Source: Mycobacterium sp. 852002-50816_SCH5313054-b (GTDB lineage Bacteria > Actinomycetota > Actinomycetes > Mycobacteriales > Mycobacteriaceae). Taken from it: DNA of 64,000 nucleotides. The position numbers were made by a program, and so were the translations under genes. The notes beneath the pieces are model-generated. The model had not been told where the DNA came from, searched no databases, and saw only the letters and a list, made by a program, of their open reading frames with translations. The stretch spans positions 1-64,000 of the forward strand of contig NZ_LZIC01000069.1 of the NCBI RefSeq assembly GCF_001667185.1, given 5' to 3'. Below are positions 37,198 to 44,717 of this stretch, piece after piece; position 1 is the stretch's first letter; the number at the start of each line of letters is the position of its first letter.

Positions 37198-37702
37198 TCA
37201 ACCACAACCGCATCAGCGTGAGTCGCAGCAGCCGTTGCGCACTGAAGATCATGAAGACCGCCACCGGCACCTCGATCAGCAACGCCGTGGTGACCGACAG
37301 CCAGACGTCCTTGGGCCCGGCGGTCATCAGGTCGAACCACGCATCGCAGATCAGCAACACCCCGGTGGTGAACGCGGCCGGGACCAGCAGCTGACGGCGC
37401 AGGTAGCCGAGCACTGCGGTGGCCATCATGAACCCGACCAGCAGGACGTCGAAACCGATCCAGGTGAGGGTCCAATTGTGGGCGACGTAGTTCTGCGGCA
37501 GCGTCATCGACAGATACCCGAGCCAGGGGATCATCGCGATCGAGCCCCCGGTCATCAGGCTCAACCGGATGCGCCGTATCCGGCCGAGGAACTCCGGATC
37601 GATCACGTCGCTCAGGGGTTGCTCGAGCCGGCTGATCAGGTCCCGGCGCTGCTCGGGCGTCAGAGCCGCGATCTGGGCGTCGGACAGAATGCCGTCGGTC
37701 AT
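37154..37702 (-). CDS. Small polytopic membrane protein of unknown function
   Basis: The 182-residue protein has a cytosolic N-terminus (about 48 residues, with EQRRDLISRLEQPLSDVIDP) and four membrane helices. They start with MTGGSIAMIPWLGYLSMTL and end with LLIEVPVAVFMIFSAQ, followed by a short basic tail. I recognise no family motif. It lies 7 bases downstream of the glyoxalase gene on the same strand and is likely co-transcribed. Its 3' end overlaps the convergent TetR gene by 44 bases. Confidence 0.7.
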   Translation of the reverse strand: MTDGILSDAQIAALTPEQRRDLISRLEQPLSDVIDPEFLGRIRRIRLSLMTGGSIAMIPWLGYLSMTLPQNYVAHNWTLTWIGFDVLLVGFMMATAVLGYLRRQLLVPAAFTTGVLLICDAWFDLMTAGPKDVWLSVTTALLIEVPVAVFMIFSAQRLLRLTLMRLWLINPGMRLWHLPLFP

Positions 37703-37709
37703 CTCCGTT

Positions 37710-38291
37710 TCAGCGTACGGCCTCCACGGACGGCCTGCGGTCGGCCGCGGTCTTGGGAACGGCCTTGGTGTCGCTCGTGCCGAATTCCCTGACCCAGCAG
37801 GCGAATTCCAACGTGATGCCGTCGGGGTCCTGGAAGTAGAACGAGCGCACGTAAACGCCGGGATGCACCGTCGCCGAGACCTGGCGCTCGCTCTCGTCGT
37901 GGTTGAGCACCGGGCCGACCCGCACGCCTTTTGCCTTGAGGCGCTGGCGGTAGTCGTCGAATTTCTCGGCCGGAACGTGGAACGCCAGGTGGTTCATGGT
38001 GCTCACCGCGCTGGTGATGTCGCCGATGCCGGGGATCGCGCCCGGCGACGAGAGGCCAGGCACGCGGTCGGGGGCGTCGGCGAACCAGAAGAACGCGACG
38101 CAATCGCCGTTTCCGGCGTCGAAGAAGAAGTGCTGTCCCGCGCCGTCGGGCAGGTCGAGCGATTTGATCAACGGCATCCCGAGGATGTTGGAGTAGAAGT
38201 CCACCGTCCGCGCCATGTCCGAACACACCAGCGCGACGTGGTTGATGCCGCCGAGCTCGAATTCCGCGTTGGCGTTGTGCGGCTTGATCAT
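37710..38291 (-). CDS. Glyoxalase/extradiol dioxygenase-fold (VOC) protein, Rv0274-like
   Basis: The 193-residue vicinal-oxygen-chelate protein has two beta-alpha-beta modules. Likely metal ligands are His in GGINHVALVCSD, His in MNHLAFHVP and Glu in DPDGITLEFACW. These fit a divalent-metal enzyme such as a dioxygenase, lyase or isomerase acting on a small aromatic or acyl substrate. The ATG at 38291 is used; the longer frame upstream crosses the operator region. It is divergent from a TetR gene whose likely operator lies between them. Confidence 0.82.
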   Translation of the reverse strand: MIKPHNANAEFELGGINHVALVCSDMARTVDFYSNILGMPLIKSLDLPDGAGQHFFFDAGNGDCVAFFWFADAPDRVPGLSSPGAIPGIGDITSAVSTMNHLAFHVPAEKFDDYRQRLKAKGVRVGPVLNHDESERQVSATVHPGVYVRSFYFQDPDGITLEFACWVREFGTSDTKAVPKTAADRRPSVEAVR

Positions 38292-38332
38292 CGTGCGGCT
38301 CCCGTCCGCGGGGTCATGGCCAAGAGGCAAAT

Positions 38333-38354
38333 CTGAATCTAACATCAGGTTCAG
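38333..38354. promoter_or_regulatory. Inverted repeat, candidate TetR operator
   Basis: The arms CTGAATCT and AGGTTCAG match at 7 of 8 paired positions around a 6-base centre. The site is 41 bases from the glyoxalase start and 22 bases before the TetR start. TetR repressors commonly bind such a site in a divergent gap and control both genes. Confidence 0.6.
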
Positions 38355-38376
38355 TTCTGCTCCAGGAGGTGCGCAA

Positions 38377-39024
38377 TTGTCGACCGCAGCGCAACCTGAG
38401 GGGCGAGCCGGCCCCGTGCGGGCGTTTCCGACGCAGCGCGGCAGGCGGACGCGGGCCGCGATCGACCTGGCCGCCCGGACCGTGATCGCGCGTAAGGGCA
38501 TTCTGGCGACGACGATCGCCGATATCGCCGCCGAGGCGGGCCGTTCCCCAGCCTCGTTTTACAACTACTACGACTCCAAAGAGGCGATGGTCCGCGAATG
38601 GGCCCTGCGGTTCCGCGAGGAGATCACCCAGCGGGCGCGTGCGGTGACCGAACACGGCCTGTCCAATCGCGAGCGCGCATACGAGGCCGCCGCCGCGCAG
38701 TGGCACTCCTACCGCAACCGGCTCGCCGAGGTCATCAGCATTTATCAGCTGGCAATGGTCAACGACGACTTCGCGCAGTACTGGGCCGAAATCTGTGCTA
38801 CGCCAATCGCTTTCATCAGCGATTCGGTGCGGCGCGCCCAGGCCGACGGCCACTGTACCGACGACGATCCGCGGCTGATCGGCGAGGCGATTTTGGCCAT
38901 GTTCTACCAGTTCTGCTACATGCAGCTCGCCGGTCCCGGTGAACCCGATGACGAGGCGTGCATCCGGACGCTGGCCAACATCTACTACCGGGCCATTTAC
39001 GCCGAGGGGGGTGAGCCGAGTTGA
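38377..39024 (+). CDS. TetR-family regulator, Rv0273c-like
   Basis: The 215-residue TetR has the helix-turn-helix TTIADIAAEAGRSPASFYNYYDSKEAMVREW (about residues 48-78) and a helical ligand domain. TTG at 38377 is chosen because AGGAGGT lies 6 bases upstream, while the first in-frame ATG is far inside the conserved domain. It overlaps the hydrolase gene by 4 bases (TTGA), so regulator and enzyme genes form one operon. It likely controls the divergent glyoxalase and this catabolic operon. Confidence 0.83.
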   Translation: MSTAAQPEGRAGPVRAFPTQRGRRTRAAIDLAARTVIARKGILATTIADIAAEAGRSPASFYNYYDSKEAMVREWALRFREEITQRARAVTEHGLSNRERAYEAAAAQWHSYRNRLAEVISIYQLAMVNDDFAQYWAEICATPIAFISDSVRRAQADGHCTDDDPRLIGEAILAMFYQFCYMQLAGPGEPDDEACIRTLANIYYRAIYAEGGEPS

Positions 39025-40154
39025 CCCGTCGCAACGCCGCCGCCGGGGTGCTCCGCGAGTTCGTCGGGCTGCCATCGCCGACCGCCGGGCGGGCCGGCGC
39101 CGGCGGGCATCCCTGCCAGGGCCTCTACCACCGTGCGGTGGGACGCAAGCCGAAGGTGGCGATGATCGCCGCGCATTACCAGATCGACTTCTCCGAGCAC
39201 TACCTCGCGGACTACATGGCCACCCGCGGCGTCGGATTCCTGGGCTGGAACACCAGATTCCGCGGCTTCGAGAGCAGCTTCCTGCTCGACCATGCGCTGG
39301 TCGACATCGGCGTGGGGGTGCGTTGGCTGCGGGAGGCCCAGGGCATCGATACCGTTGTGCTGCTGGGCAATTCGGGTGGTGGATCGTTGATGGCCGCCTA
39401 TCAGTCGCAGGCGACCGAACCGAACGTGACCCCGCTCGAGGGCATGCGCCCCGCGGCCGGGCTGACCGACTTGGTTCCCGCCGACGGCTACGTGGCCACC
39501 GCCGCACACCCCGGGCGGCCCGACGTGCTGACGGCCTGGATGGACGCCGCCGTCGTCGACGAGAACGACCCGGTCGCCACCGCCGCCGACCTCGACCTGT
39601 TCAACGAGGACAACGGCCCCCCATACTCGGCGGACTTCATCGCCCGCTACCGGGACGCACAGCTGGCGCGCAACCACGCCATCACCGACTGGGCCGAGAC
39701 GGAGCTCAAACGGGTTCGCGCCGCCGGGTTTTCGGATCGGCCGTTCACCGTGATGCGCACCTGGGCCGATCCCCGCATGGTCGACCCGAGCATCGAGCCG
39801 ACCAAGCGCCAGCCGAACCTGTGCTACGCGGGCGTCCCGGCCAAGGCGAACCGGTCGGCGCACGGCATCGCCGCGGCATGCACCCTGCGCAGCTGGCTGG
39901 GCATGTGGAGTCTGCGGATGGCGCAGACCCGGGCGGAGCCGCACCTGGCCCGCATCGACTGCCCGGCGCTGGTGATGAACGCCGAGGCCGACACCGGCGT
40001 GTTCCCGTCCGACGCCCAGCGCATCTACGACGCGCTCGCCAGCACGGACAAGTCGCGGGCGTCGATCGACACCGACCACTACTTCACCACCCCGGGCGCA
40101 CGCAGCGAGCAGGCCGATACCATCGCCAGGTGGATCACCAAGCGGTGGCGCTGA
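39021..40154 (+). CDS. Alpha/beta-hydrolase, Rv0272c-like
   Basis: The 377-residue hydrolase has the nucleophile elbow LLGNSGGGSLMAA near residue 118 (G-N-S-G-G), a C-terminal region VMNAEADTGVFP for the acid, and the histidine in DTDHYFTTPG. It has no signal peptide. The TTG start overlaps the TetR stop and the end overlaps the dehydrogenase GTG by 10 bases. The substrate is unknown. Context with an acyl-CoA dehydrogenase suggests an ester or thioester in a catabolic route. Confidence 0.8.
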   Translation: MTRRNAAAGVLREFVGLPSPTAGRAGAGGHPCQGLYHRAVGRKPKVAMIAAHYQIDFSEHYLADYMATRGVGFLGWNTRFRGFESSFLLDHALVDIGVGVRWLREAQGIDTVVLLGNSGGGSLMAAYQSQATEPNVTPLEGMRPAAGLTDLVPADGYVATAAHPGRPDVLTAWMDAAVVDENDPVATAADLDLFNEDNGPPYSADFIARYRDAQLARNHAITDWAETELKRVRAAGFSDRPFTVMRTWADPRMVDPSIEPTKRQPNLCYAGVPAKANRSAHGIAAACTLRSWLGMWSLRMAQTRAEPHLARIDCPALVMNAEADTGVFPSDAQRIYDALASTDKSRASIDTDHYFTTPGARSEQADTIARWITKRWR

Positions 40155-41101
40155 GGGTTCTCGCTCATTTCGTTCCCGGCGACAAAGTGCTCGACTTCGT
40201 TGCGCCAGAATCGGATTGGCTCGACATCCGATGGTGCGCCGAAGACGACGACTCGGGCTTTTATCGGGAACTGCCGCAGGCGGACGTCATCTGGCATGTT
40301 CTTCGGCCGCTGTCGGGCGCCGACCTGCGGCTCGGGGTCCGGCTGCGGCTGGTGCACAAGCTGGGCGCGGGGGTGAACACGATCGACGTGCAGACCGCCA
40401 GCGAATGCGGCATCGCCGTCGCCAACATGCCGGGCGCCAACGCGCCGTCCGTGGCCGAGGGCACGGTGCTGCTGATGCTGGCCGCGCTGCGCCGGCTACC
40501 GGGCCTGGACCGCGCGATCCGCCAGGGGAGGGGCTGGCCGTCGGACCCGGGCCTGGGCGAGACGGTACGTGACATCGGCGGCTGCACCGTCGGCCTAGTG
40601 GGCTACGGCAACATCGCCAAGCGCGTGAGCGAGATCGTCGCGGCGATGGGGGCCGCGGTGCTGCACACCAGCACCCGCGACGACGGGCGGCCGGGCTGGC
40701 GGCCGCTGCCCGAATTGCTGGCCGCCAGCGACATCGTCTCGCTGCACCTGCCCCTGACGGCGCAGACCCGTCATCTGCTCGGGCGCGACGCGCTGGCCCG
40801 GATGAAACCGAATGCGGTGCTGGTCAACACGTCCCGTGGCGCCGTCGTCGACGAGGCGGCCCTCGTCGACGCGCTGCGCACGGGCGGGCTCGCCGGGGCC
40901 GGGCTGGACGTCTTCGAAGTCGAGCCGGTAGCGCCGGACAATCCGCTGCTCGGGCTGGACAACGTGGTGCTGACGCCGCACGTCACCTGGTATACCGCGG
41001 ACACCATGCGCCGATACCTGACCGAGGCGGTGGCCAACTGCCGCCGGCTGCGCGACGGCCGGCCGCTGGCCCATGTAGTCAACCAACCGACCGGTTGTTA
41101 G
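40145..41101 (+). CDS. D-2-hydroxyacid dehydrogenase-family oxidoreductase
   Basis: The 318-residue NAD-dependent enzyme has a Rossmann motif GLVGYGNIAKRV near 145-156. The catalytic Arg lies in VNTSRGAVVDE, Glu in FEVEPVAPD and His in LTPHVTW near residue 280. Such enzymes reduce 2-keto acids or act as glycerate or phosphoglycerate-type dehydrogenases. GTG 40145 is in frame and overlaps the upstream hydrolase stop by 10 bases. I do not recall an equivalent between Rv0272c and Rv0271c in M. tuberculosis, so it may be a lineage-specific addition to this operon. Confidence 0.85.
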   Translation: MALRVLAHFVPGDKVLDFVAPESDWLDIRWCAEDDDSGFYRELPQADVIWHVLRPLSGADLRLGVRLRLVHKLGAGVNTIDVQTASECGIAVANMPGANAPSVAEGTVLLMLAALRRLPGLDRAIRQGRGWPSDPGLGETVRDIGGCTVGLVGYGNIAKRVSEIVAAMGAAVLHTSTRDDGRPGWRPLPELLAASDIVSLHLPLTAQTRHLLGRDALARMKPNAVLVNTSRGAVVDEAALVDALRTGGLAGAGLDVFEVEPVAPDNPLLGLDNVVLTPHVTWYTADTMRRYLTEAVANCRRLRDGRPLAHVVNQPTGC

Positions 41102-41146
41102 CTTGGAAGCTGCGGGGCCGAAACGCGAGCCATGGGAAGGCGACCA

Positions 41147-43348
41147 ATGCCGATCGCAATAAATCCTGAGCATCAAGACCTGGCCGACTCGGTGCGGTCC
41201 CTGGTGGCGCGCGTTGCGCCGTCCGAGGTGCTGCACCAGGCCATGGAGACACCGATCGAGAACCCCCCGCCGTACTGGCGGGCCGCGGCCGAACAGGGTC
41301 TGCAGGGCTTGCATTTGGCGGAATCGGTCGGCGGGCAGGGCTTCGGCATCCTCGAATTGGCCATCGTGCTGGCCGAGTTCGGCTACGGGGCGATGCCCGG
41401 CCCGTTCGTGCCGTCGGCCATCGCGAGCGCGCTGATCTCCGCGCATGACCCGCACGCGAAGGTGCTCTCCGAGCTGGCGTCCGGCGCGGCGATCGGCGCC
41501 TACGCGCTGGACTGCTGCGCGCTGACCGCCACCCGTCAGGGTGACGCGCTGGTGATCCGCGGCGAGGTCCGCGCGGTCCCGGCCGCCGCGCAGGCCTCCG
41601 TGCTCGTGCTTCCGGTCGCGATCGACAGCGGCGAGGAGTGGGTGGTGCTGCGCGCCGAACAGCTCGAGATCGTGCCCGTGAAAAGCCTTGACCCACTGCG
41701 GCCCATCGCGCACGTGCGCGCCAATGCCGTCGAGGTCGGCGACGACGTCGTGTTGGGGAACCTGAACATGGCGACCGCGCACGCGCTGATGACGACGCTG
41801 CTGTCTGCCGAGGCCATCGGCGTGGCGCGCTGGGCGACCGACACGGCCTCGCAATACGCGAAGATCCGTGAGCAGTTCGGCAGGCCGATCGGTCAGTTCC
41901 AGGCCATCAAGCACAAGTGCGCGGAGATGATCGCCGACACCGAGCGGGCCACCGCGGCCGTTTGGGACGCGGCCCGCGCGATCGACGAGGCCGGCCAAAA
42001 CGATTGGGACATCGTCGCTTCCCACGTCGAGTTCGCAGCGGCCGTCGCGGCGACGCTGGCTCCGACCGCCGCCCAGCGCTGCGCGCAGGATTGCATCCAG
42101 GTGCACGGCGGGATCGGGTTCACGTGGGAGCACGACACGAACGTCTACTACCGCCGGGCGCTGATGCTGGCCGCCTCCTTCGGCCGGGGTTCGGAGTACC
42201 CGCAGAAGGTGGTGGACACCGCGACCACCACCGGAATGCGCGCGGTCGACATCGACCTCGATCCCGACACCGAGAAACTGAGGGGCGAGATCCGGGAGGA
42301 GGTCGACGCGCTCAAGGCGATGGAGCGCGAGGCCCGCAAGGTCGCGATCGCCGAGGCCGGCTGGGTCCTGCCGTACCTGCCCGAGCCATGGGGTCGCGCC
42401 GCCAGTCCGGTGGAGCAGATCATCATCGCCCAGGAGTTCAGCTCCGGGCGGGTCAAGCGCCCGCAGGTCGGCATCGCGGCGTGGATCATCCCGTCGATCG
42501 TCGCGTTCGGAACCGAGGAGCAAAAACAACGGTTCCTACCGCCGACCTTCCGCGGCGAGATGATCTGGTGCCAGCTGTTCTCCGAGCCGGGCGCCGGGTC
42601 GGACCTGGCCGGGCTGACCACGAAGGCGACCAGGACCGAGGGCGGCTGGCGCATCACCGGGCAAAAGATCTGGACCACCGCCGCGCAGTTCTCGCAATGG
42701 GGCGCGCTACTGGCCAGGACCGACCCGTCGGCCCCGAAGCACAACGGCATCACCTACTTCCTGCTCGACATGAAAAGCGAAGGCGTCACCGTCAAGCCGC
42801 TGCGTGAGCTGACGGGCCAGGAGTTTTTCAACACCGTCTACATCGACGACGTGTTCGTGCCCGACGAGTGCGTGCTCGGCGAGGTCAACCGGGGCTGGGA
42901 GGTCAGCCGCAACACGTTGACGGCGGAGCGAGTCTCGATAGGCGGCAGCGACGCGAATTTCCTTGCGACGCTTCCCGAGTTCGTCGAGTTCGTCCGCGAC
43001 GGGCAGTTCGACCAGGCCGCGCAGCACCGGGCCGGGCAGCTGATCGCCGAGGGCCACGCCGCCAAGGTGCTGAACCTGCGCTCGACGCTGTTGACGCTGG
43101 CCGGCGGCGACGCCATGCCGTCGGCCGCGGTCTCCAAGCTGCTATCGATGCGAACCGGCCAGGGCTACGCCGAATTCGCGGTGTCGTCCTTCGGCACCGA
43201 CGCTGCGATCGGCGACACCGCCGAACTGCCGGGCAAGTGGGGCGAGTACCTGCTGGCCAGCCGGGCCACCACCATCTACGGGGGCACCTCCGAGGTGCAG
43301 CTCAACATCATCGCCGAACGACTGCTGGGCCTCCCCCGCGACCCGTAG
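41147..43348 (+). CDS. fadE6: Two-module acyl-CoA dehydrogenase FadE6
   Basis: The 733-residue protein has two acyl-CoA dehydrogenase modules. The first covers about 1-370, with AAAEQGLQGLHLAESVGGQGFG and the C-terminal helical segment QDCIQVHGGIGFTWEHD. The second covers about 395-733, with WCQLFSEPGAGSDLAGL for FAD and substrate binding, and GGTSEVQLNIIAERLLGLPR at the end. It oxidises acyl-CoA to enoyl-CoA. The ATG at 41147 has GGGAAGG 6 bases upstream; ATG 41132 is also in frame. It follows the dehydrogenase by 45 bases and probably closes this operon (Rv0271c). Confidence 0.9.
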   Translation: MPIAINPEHQDLADSVRSLVARVAPSEVLHQAMETPIENPPPYWRAAAEQGLQGLHLAESVGGQGFGILELAIVLAEFGYGAMPGPFVPSAIASALISAHDPHAKVLSELASGAAIGAYALDCCALTATRQGDALVIRGEVRAVPAAAQASVLVLPVAIDSGEEWVVLRAEQLEIVPVKSLDPLRPIAHVRANAVEVGDDVVLGNLNMATAHALMTTLLSAEAIGVARWATDTASQYAKIREQFGRPIGQFQAIKHKCAEMIADTERATAAVWDAARAIDEAGQNDWDIVASHVEFAAAVAATLAPTAAQRCAQDCIQVHGGIGFTWEHDTNVYYRRALMLAASFGRGSEYPQKVVDTATTTGMRAVDIDLDPDTEKLRGEIREEVDALKAMEREARKVAIAEAGWVLPYLPEPWGRAASPVEQIIIAQEFSSGRVKRPQVGIAAWIIPSIVAFGTEEQKQRFLPPTFRGEMIWCQLFSEPGAGSDLAGLTTKATRTEGGWRITGQKIWTTAAQFSQWGALLARTDPSAPKHNGITYFLLDMKSEGVTVKPLRELTGQEFFNTVYIDDVFVPDECVLGEVNRGWEVSRNTLTAERVSIGGSDANFLATLPEFVEFVRDGQFDQAAQHRAGQLIAEGHAAKVLNLRSTLLTLAGGDAMPSAAVSKLLSMRTGQGYAEFAVSSFGTDAAIGDTAELPGKWGEYLLASRATTIYGGTSEVQLNIIAERLLGLPRDP

Positions 43349-43363
43349 ACGCCGGAAAAGGGA

Positions 43364-43400
43364 CATGCCGACCTGTCGCACGTCTGTACAGGTCGGCATG
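43364..43400. terminator. Perfect 13-bp hairpin between fadE6 and the glycine-rich gene
   Basis: CATGCCGACCTGT and its exact complement ACAGGTCGGCATG flank an 11-base loop. The stem starts 16 bases after the fadE6 stop and ends 35 bases before the stop of the convergent gene. It can terminate transcripts from both sides. There is no T-tract, which is usual for mycobacteria. Confidence 0.75.
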
Positions 43401-43435
43401 GCCCGGTCTTTGGCCGCTATGCGGGCGGCGCTAAC

Positions 43436-43894
43436 TCACCACCACCAGTCCCACCAGGGCCGGAAACCCAGTCCGGGCGGGCCCCAGCCACCGTTGCCCC
43501 AGCCGGGGTGACCCCAACCGGGGTGGCCGCCCCAGCCGCCGTGGCCGTCCCAGTCGCCCCAGTGACCGCCGCCGGGGCCGCCCCAGTGACCGCCGGGGCC
43601 GCCCCAGTGACCGCCGGGTCCGCCCCAGTGACCGCCGCCGGGTCCGGGTCCGCCCCAGTGACCGCCGCCGCCGGGGCCGCCCCAGCCGCCGCCACCGTGG
43701 CCGCCGCCCCCACCGGGCCGTAGCGGGATGTCGGGGGCGCCGTGCGGGCCGGACATGTCGAAGCTGTTGCCGGGAGCGGGTGGCGGGGCGGCATGCGCAG
43801 CGGGGCTCCCCGCGAACAGGAGCGCTCCCACCAGCAAACCGGCCGCAGCCGCGCGGACCGCGGCCCTGCGGAGCGAAAGCAATGTGATCAACAT
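43436..43894 (-). CDS. Secreted Gly/Trp/His-repeat protein
   Basis: The 152-residue protein has a signal peptide (MLITLLSLRRAAVRA, hydrophobic core, AGSPAAHAA) and a mature part made almost entirely of glycine with regularly spaced Trp, His and Pro. At least three near-identical GGHWGGPG units occur in the middle, and it ends FRPWWDWWW. No cysteine follows the signal. I do not recognise a family. The repeats resemble low-complexity cell-envelope or metal-binding proteins; periodic His could bind metals. It lies alone, convergent with fadE6. Confidence 0.7.
   Translation of the reverse strand: MLITLLSLRRAAVRAAAAGLLVGALLFAGSPAAHAAPPPAPGNSFDMSGPHGAPDIPLRPGGGGGHGGGGWGGPGGGGHWGGPGPGGGHWGGPGGHWGGPGGHWGGPGGGHWGDWDGHGGWGGHPGWGHPGWGNGGWGPPGLGFRPWWDWWW
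43553..43670. repeat. Tandem GC-rich repeats encoding GGHWGGPG units
   Basis: Units close to CCGCCCCAGTGACCGCC recur about every 24 to 30 bases on the plus strand, giving GGHWGGPG on the minus strand. Copies differ by small insertions of glycine codons. Such near-identical units may expand or contract by recombination. Confidence 0.7.
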
Positions 43895-44387
43895 CTGCGA
43901 CTCCTTCGGCGTGTGGAGGGGATCGAAAGGTTCTACGCCAACGATCGCTCATTGCGTCAGAGGGACAATACCCATATTTCTCGGTTCTACACAAAGTCAG
44001 CAATCTCACGACAAATCGCCATCCACAGCCGATAGTTTTGGGGTTGGGAAACGTGTTGCGACATCTCCGATTTGCGGATTTGCTCATTTCAGTACTATGT
44101 GACCCGGCATACATGCATGTCAGACTCGCTCTACTGAATTACGGATTCACTGCGTTACGCGAATAATCACTTGGGCGAATCATGAAGCCATATGTGGTCA
44201 ATTCTTTTCGCATATCGAAGGCAGAGCAAACAATGCCCGAACGCTTATGCCCCGTCTTTCTTGCCTCGTGAGTTCGGCCAGCCGCAAGCGGCGCCGGGCC
44301 GCCGCCGCGCCGCGGGCGCTCGGCGATGCGCATACTGAAGAGCGGATCTACTGACGTGCAACCCCTCCTCTCAGAGAAAGTCGCGCG
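43895..44387. other. 493-base intergenic region, visibly less GC-rich
   Basis: This gap separates the glycine-rich gene from a small rightward gene and looks lower in GC than its surroundings, with several AT-rich stretches (for example around 44020-44090 and 44160-44230). It probably holds the promoters of both divergent flanking genes. Short open frames exist in it but none shows a convincing start, codon pattern or recognisable product. I found no tRNA-like or clearly structured RNA element by eye. Confidence 0.5.
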
Positions 44388-44708
44388 ATGACGATCAACT
44401 CAGGTCCCAACCGATTCGCCCGGTACACCGCCAAGCCGCCCCCGCCCGGGCAGACGGGCCCGACGCAGCGCCTCAGCGCGCTCGGCGAGGCGCCCGCGCG
44501 GCCGTCGCGCGACCGGCGCACGCGTCGGACCGTCGACCTGCCGCTGGCCACCCACCGCGCGCTCGACGTCTGGCAGCGCGACGCGGCCGACCGCATCGGC
44601 GTCGCGCGGGTGACCGGGCAGGAGGTCCTTAGTGCGCTCATCGATCAGCTGCTGATCGATCCCCAGCTCTCCTCGCAGATCACCCGGGCCATTCAGGCCC
44701 GCAGGTGA
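44388..44708 (+). CDS. Small basic protein with possible ribbon-helix-helix-like C-terminus
   Basis: The 106-residue product starts MTINSGPNRFARYTAKPPPP and has a Pro- and Arg-rich disordered first half. The second half, RRTVDLPLATHRALDVWQ followed by two helices (VTGQEVLSALIDQLLIDPQL), resembles the strand-helix-helix layout of ribbon-helix-helix DNA-binding proteins. I cannot assign a family. A GAGAAAG sequence lies about 10 bases before the ATG. It converges on fadD2 with 9 bases between the stops. Confidence 0.55.
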   Translation: MTINSGPNRFARYTAKPPPPGQTGPTQRLSALGEAPARPSRDRRTRRTVDLPLATHRALDVWQRDAADRIGVARVTGQEVLSALIDQLLIDPQLSSQITRAIQARR

Positions 44709-44717
44709 CCTGACGAC

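Noticed and set aside
43508..44102. Several plus-strand frames over the glycine-rich gene
   Set aside because: They are shadows of repetitive GC-rich DNA and show Pro/Ala/Val patterns without starts or motifs.
44139..44333. Minus-strand 64-codon frame in the less GC-rich gap
   Set aside because: No ribosome site, family match or coding bias was seen.
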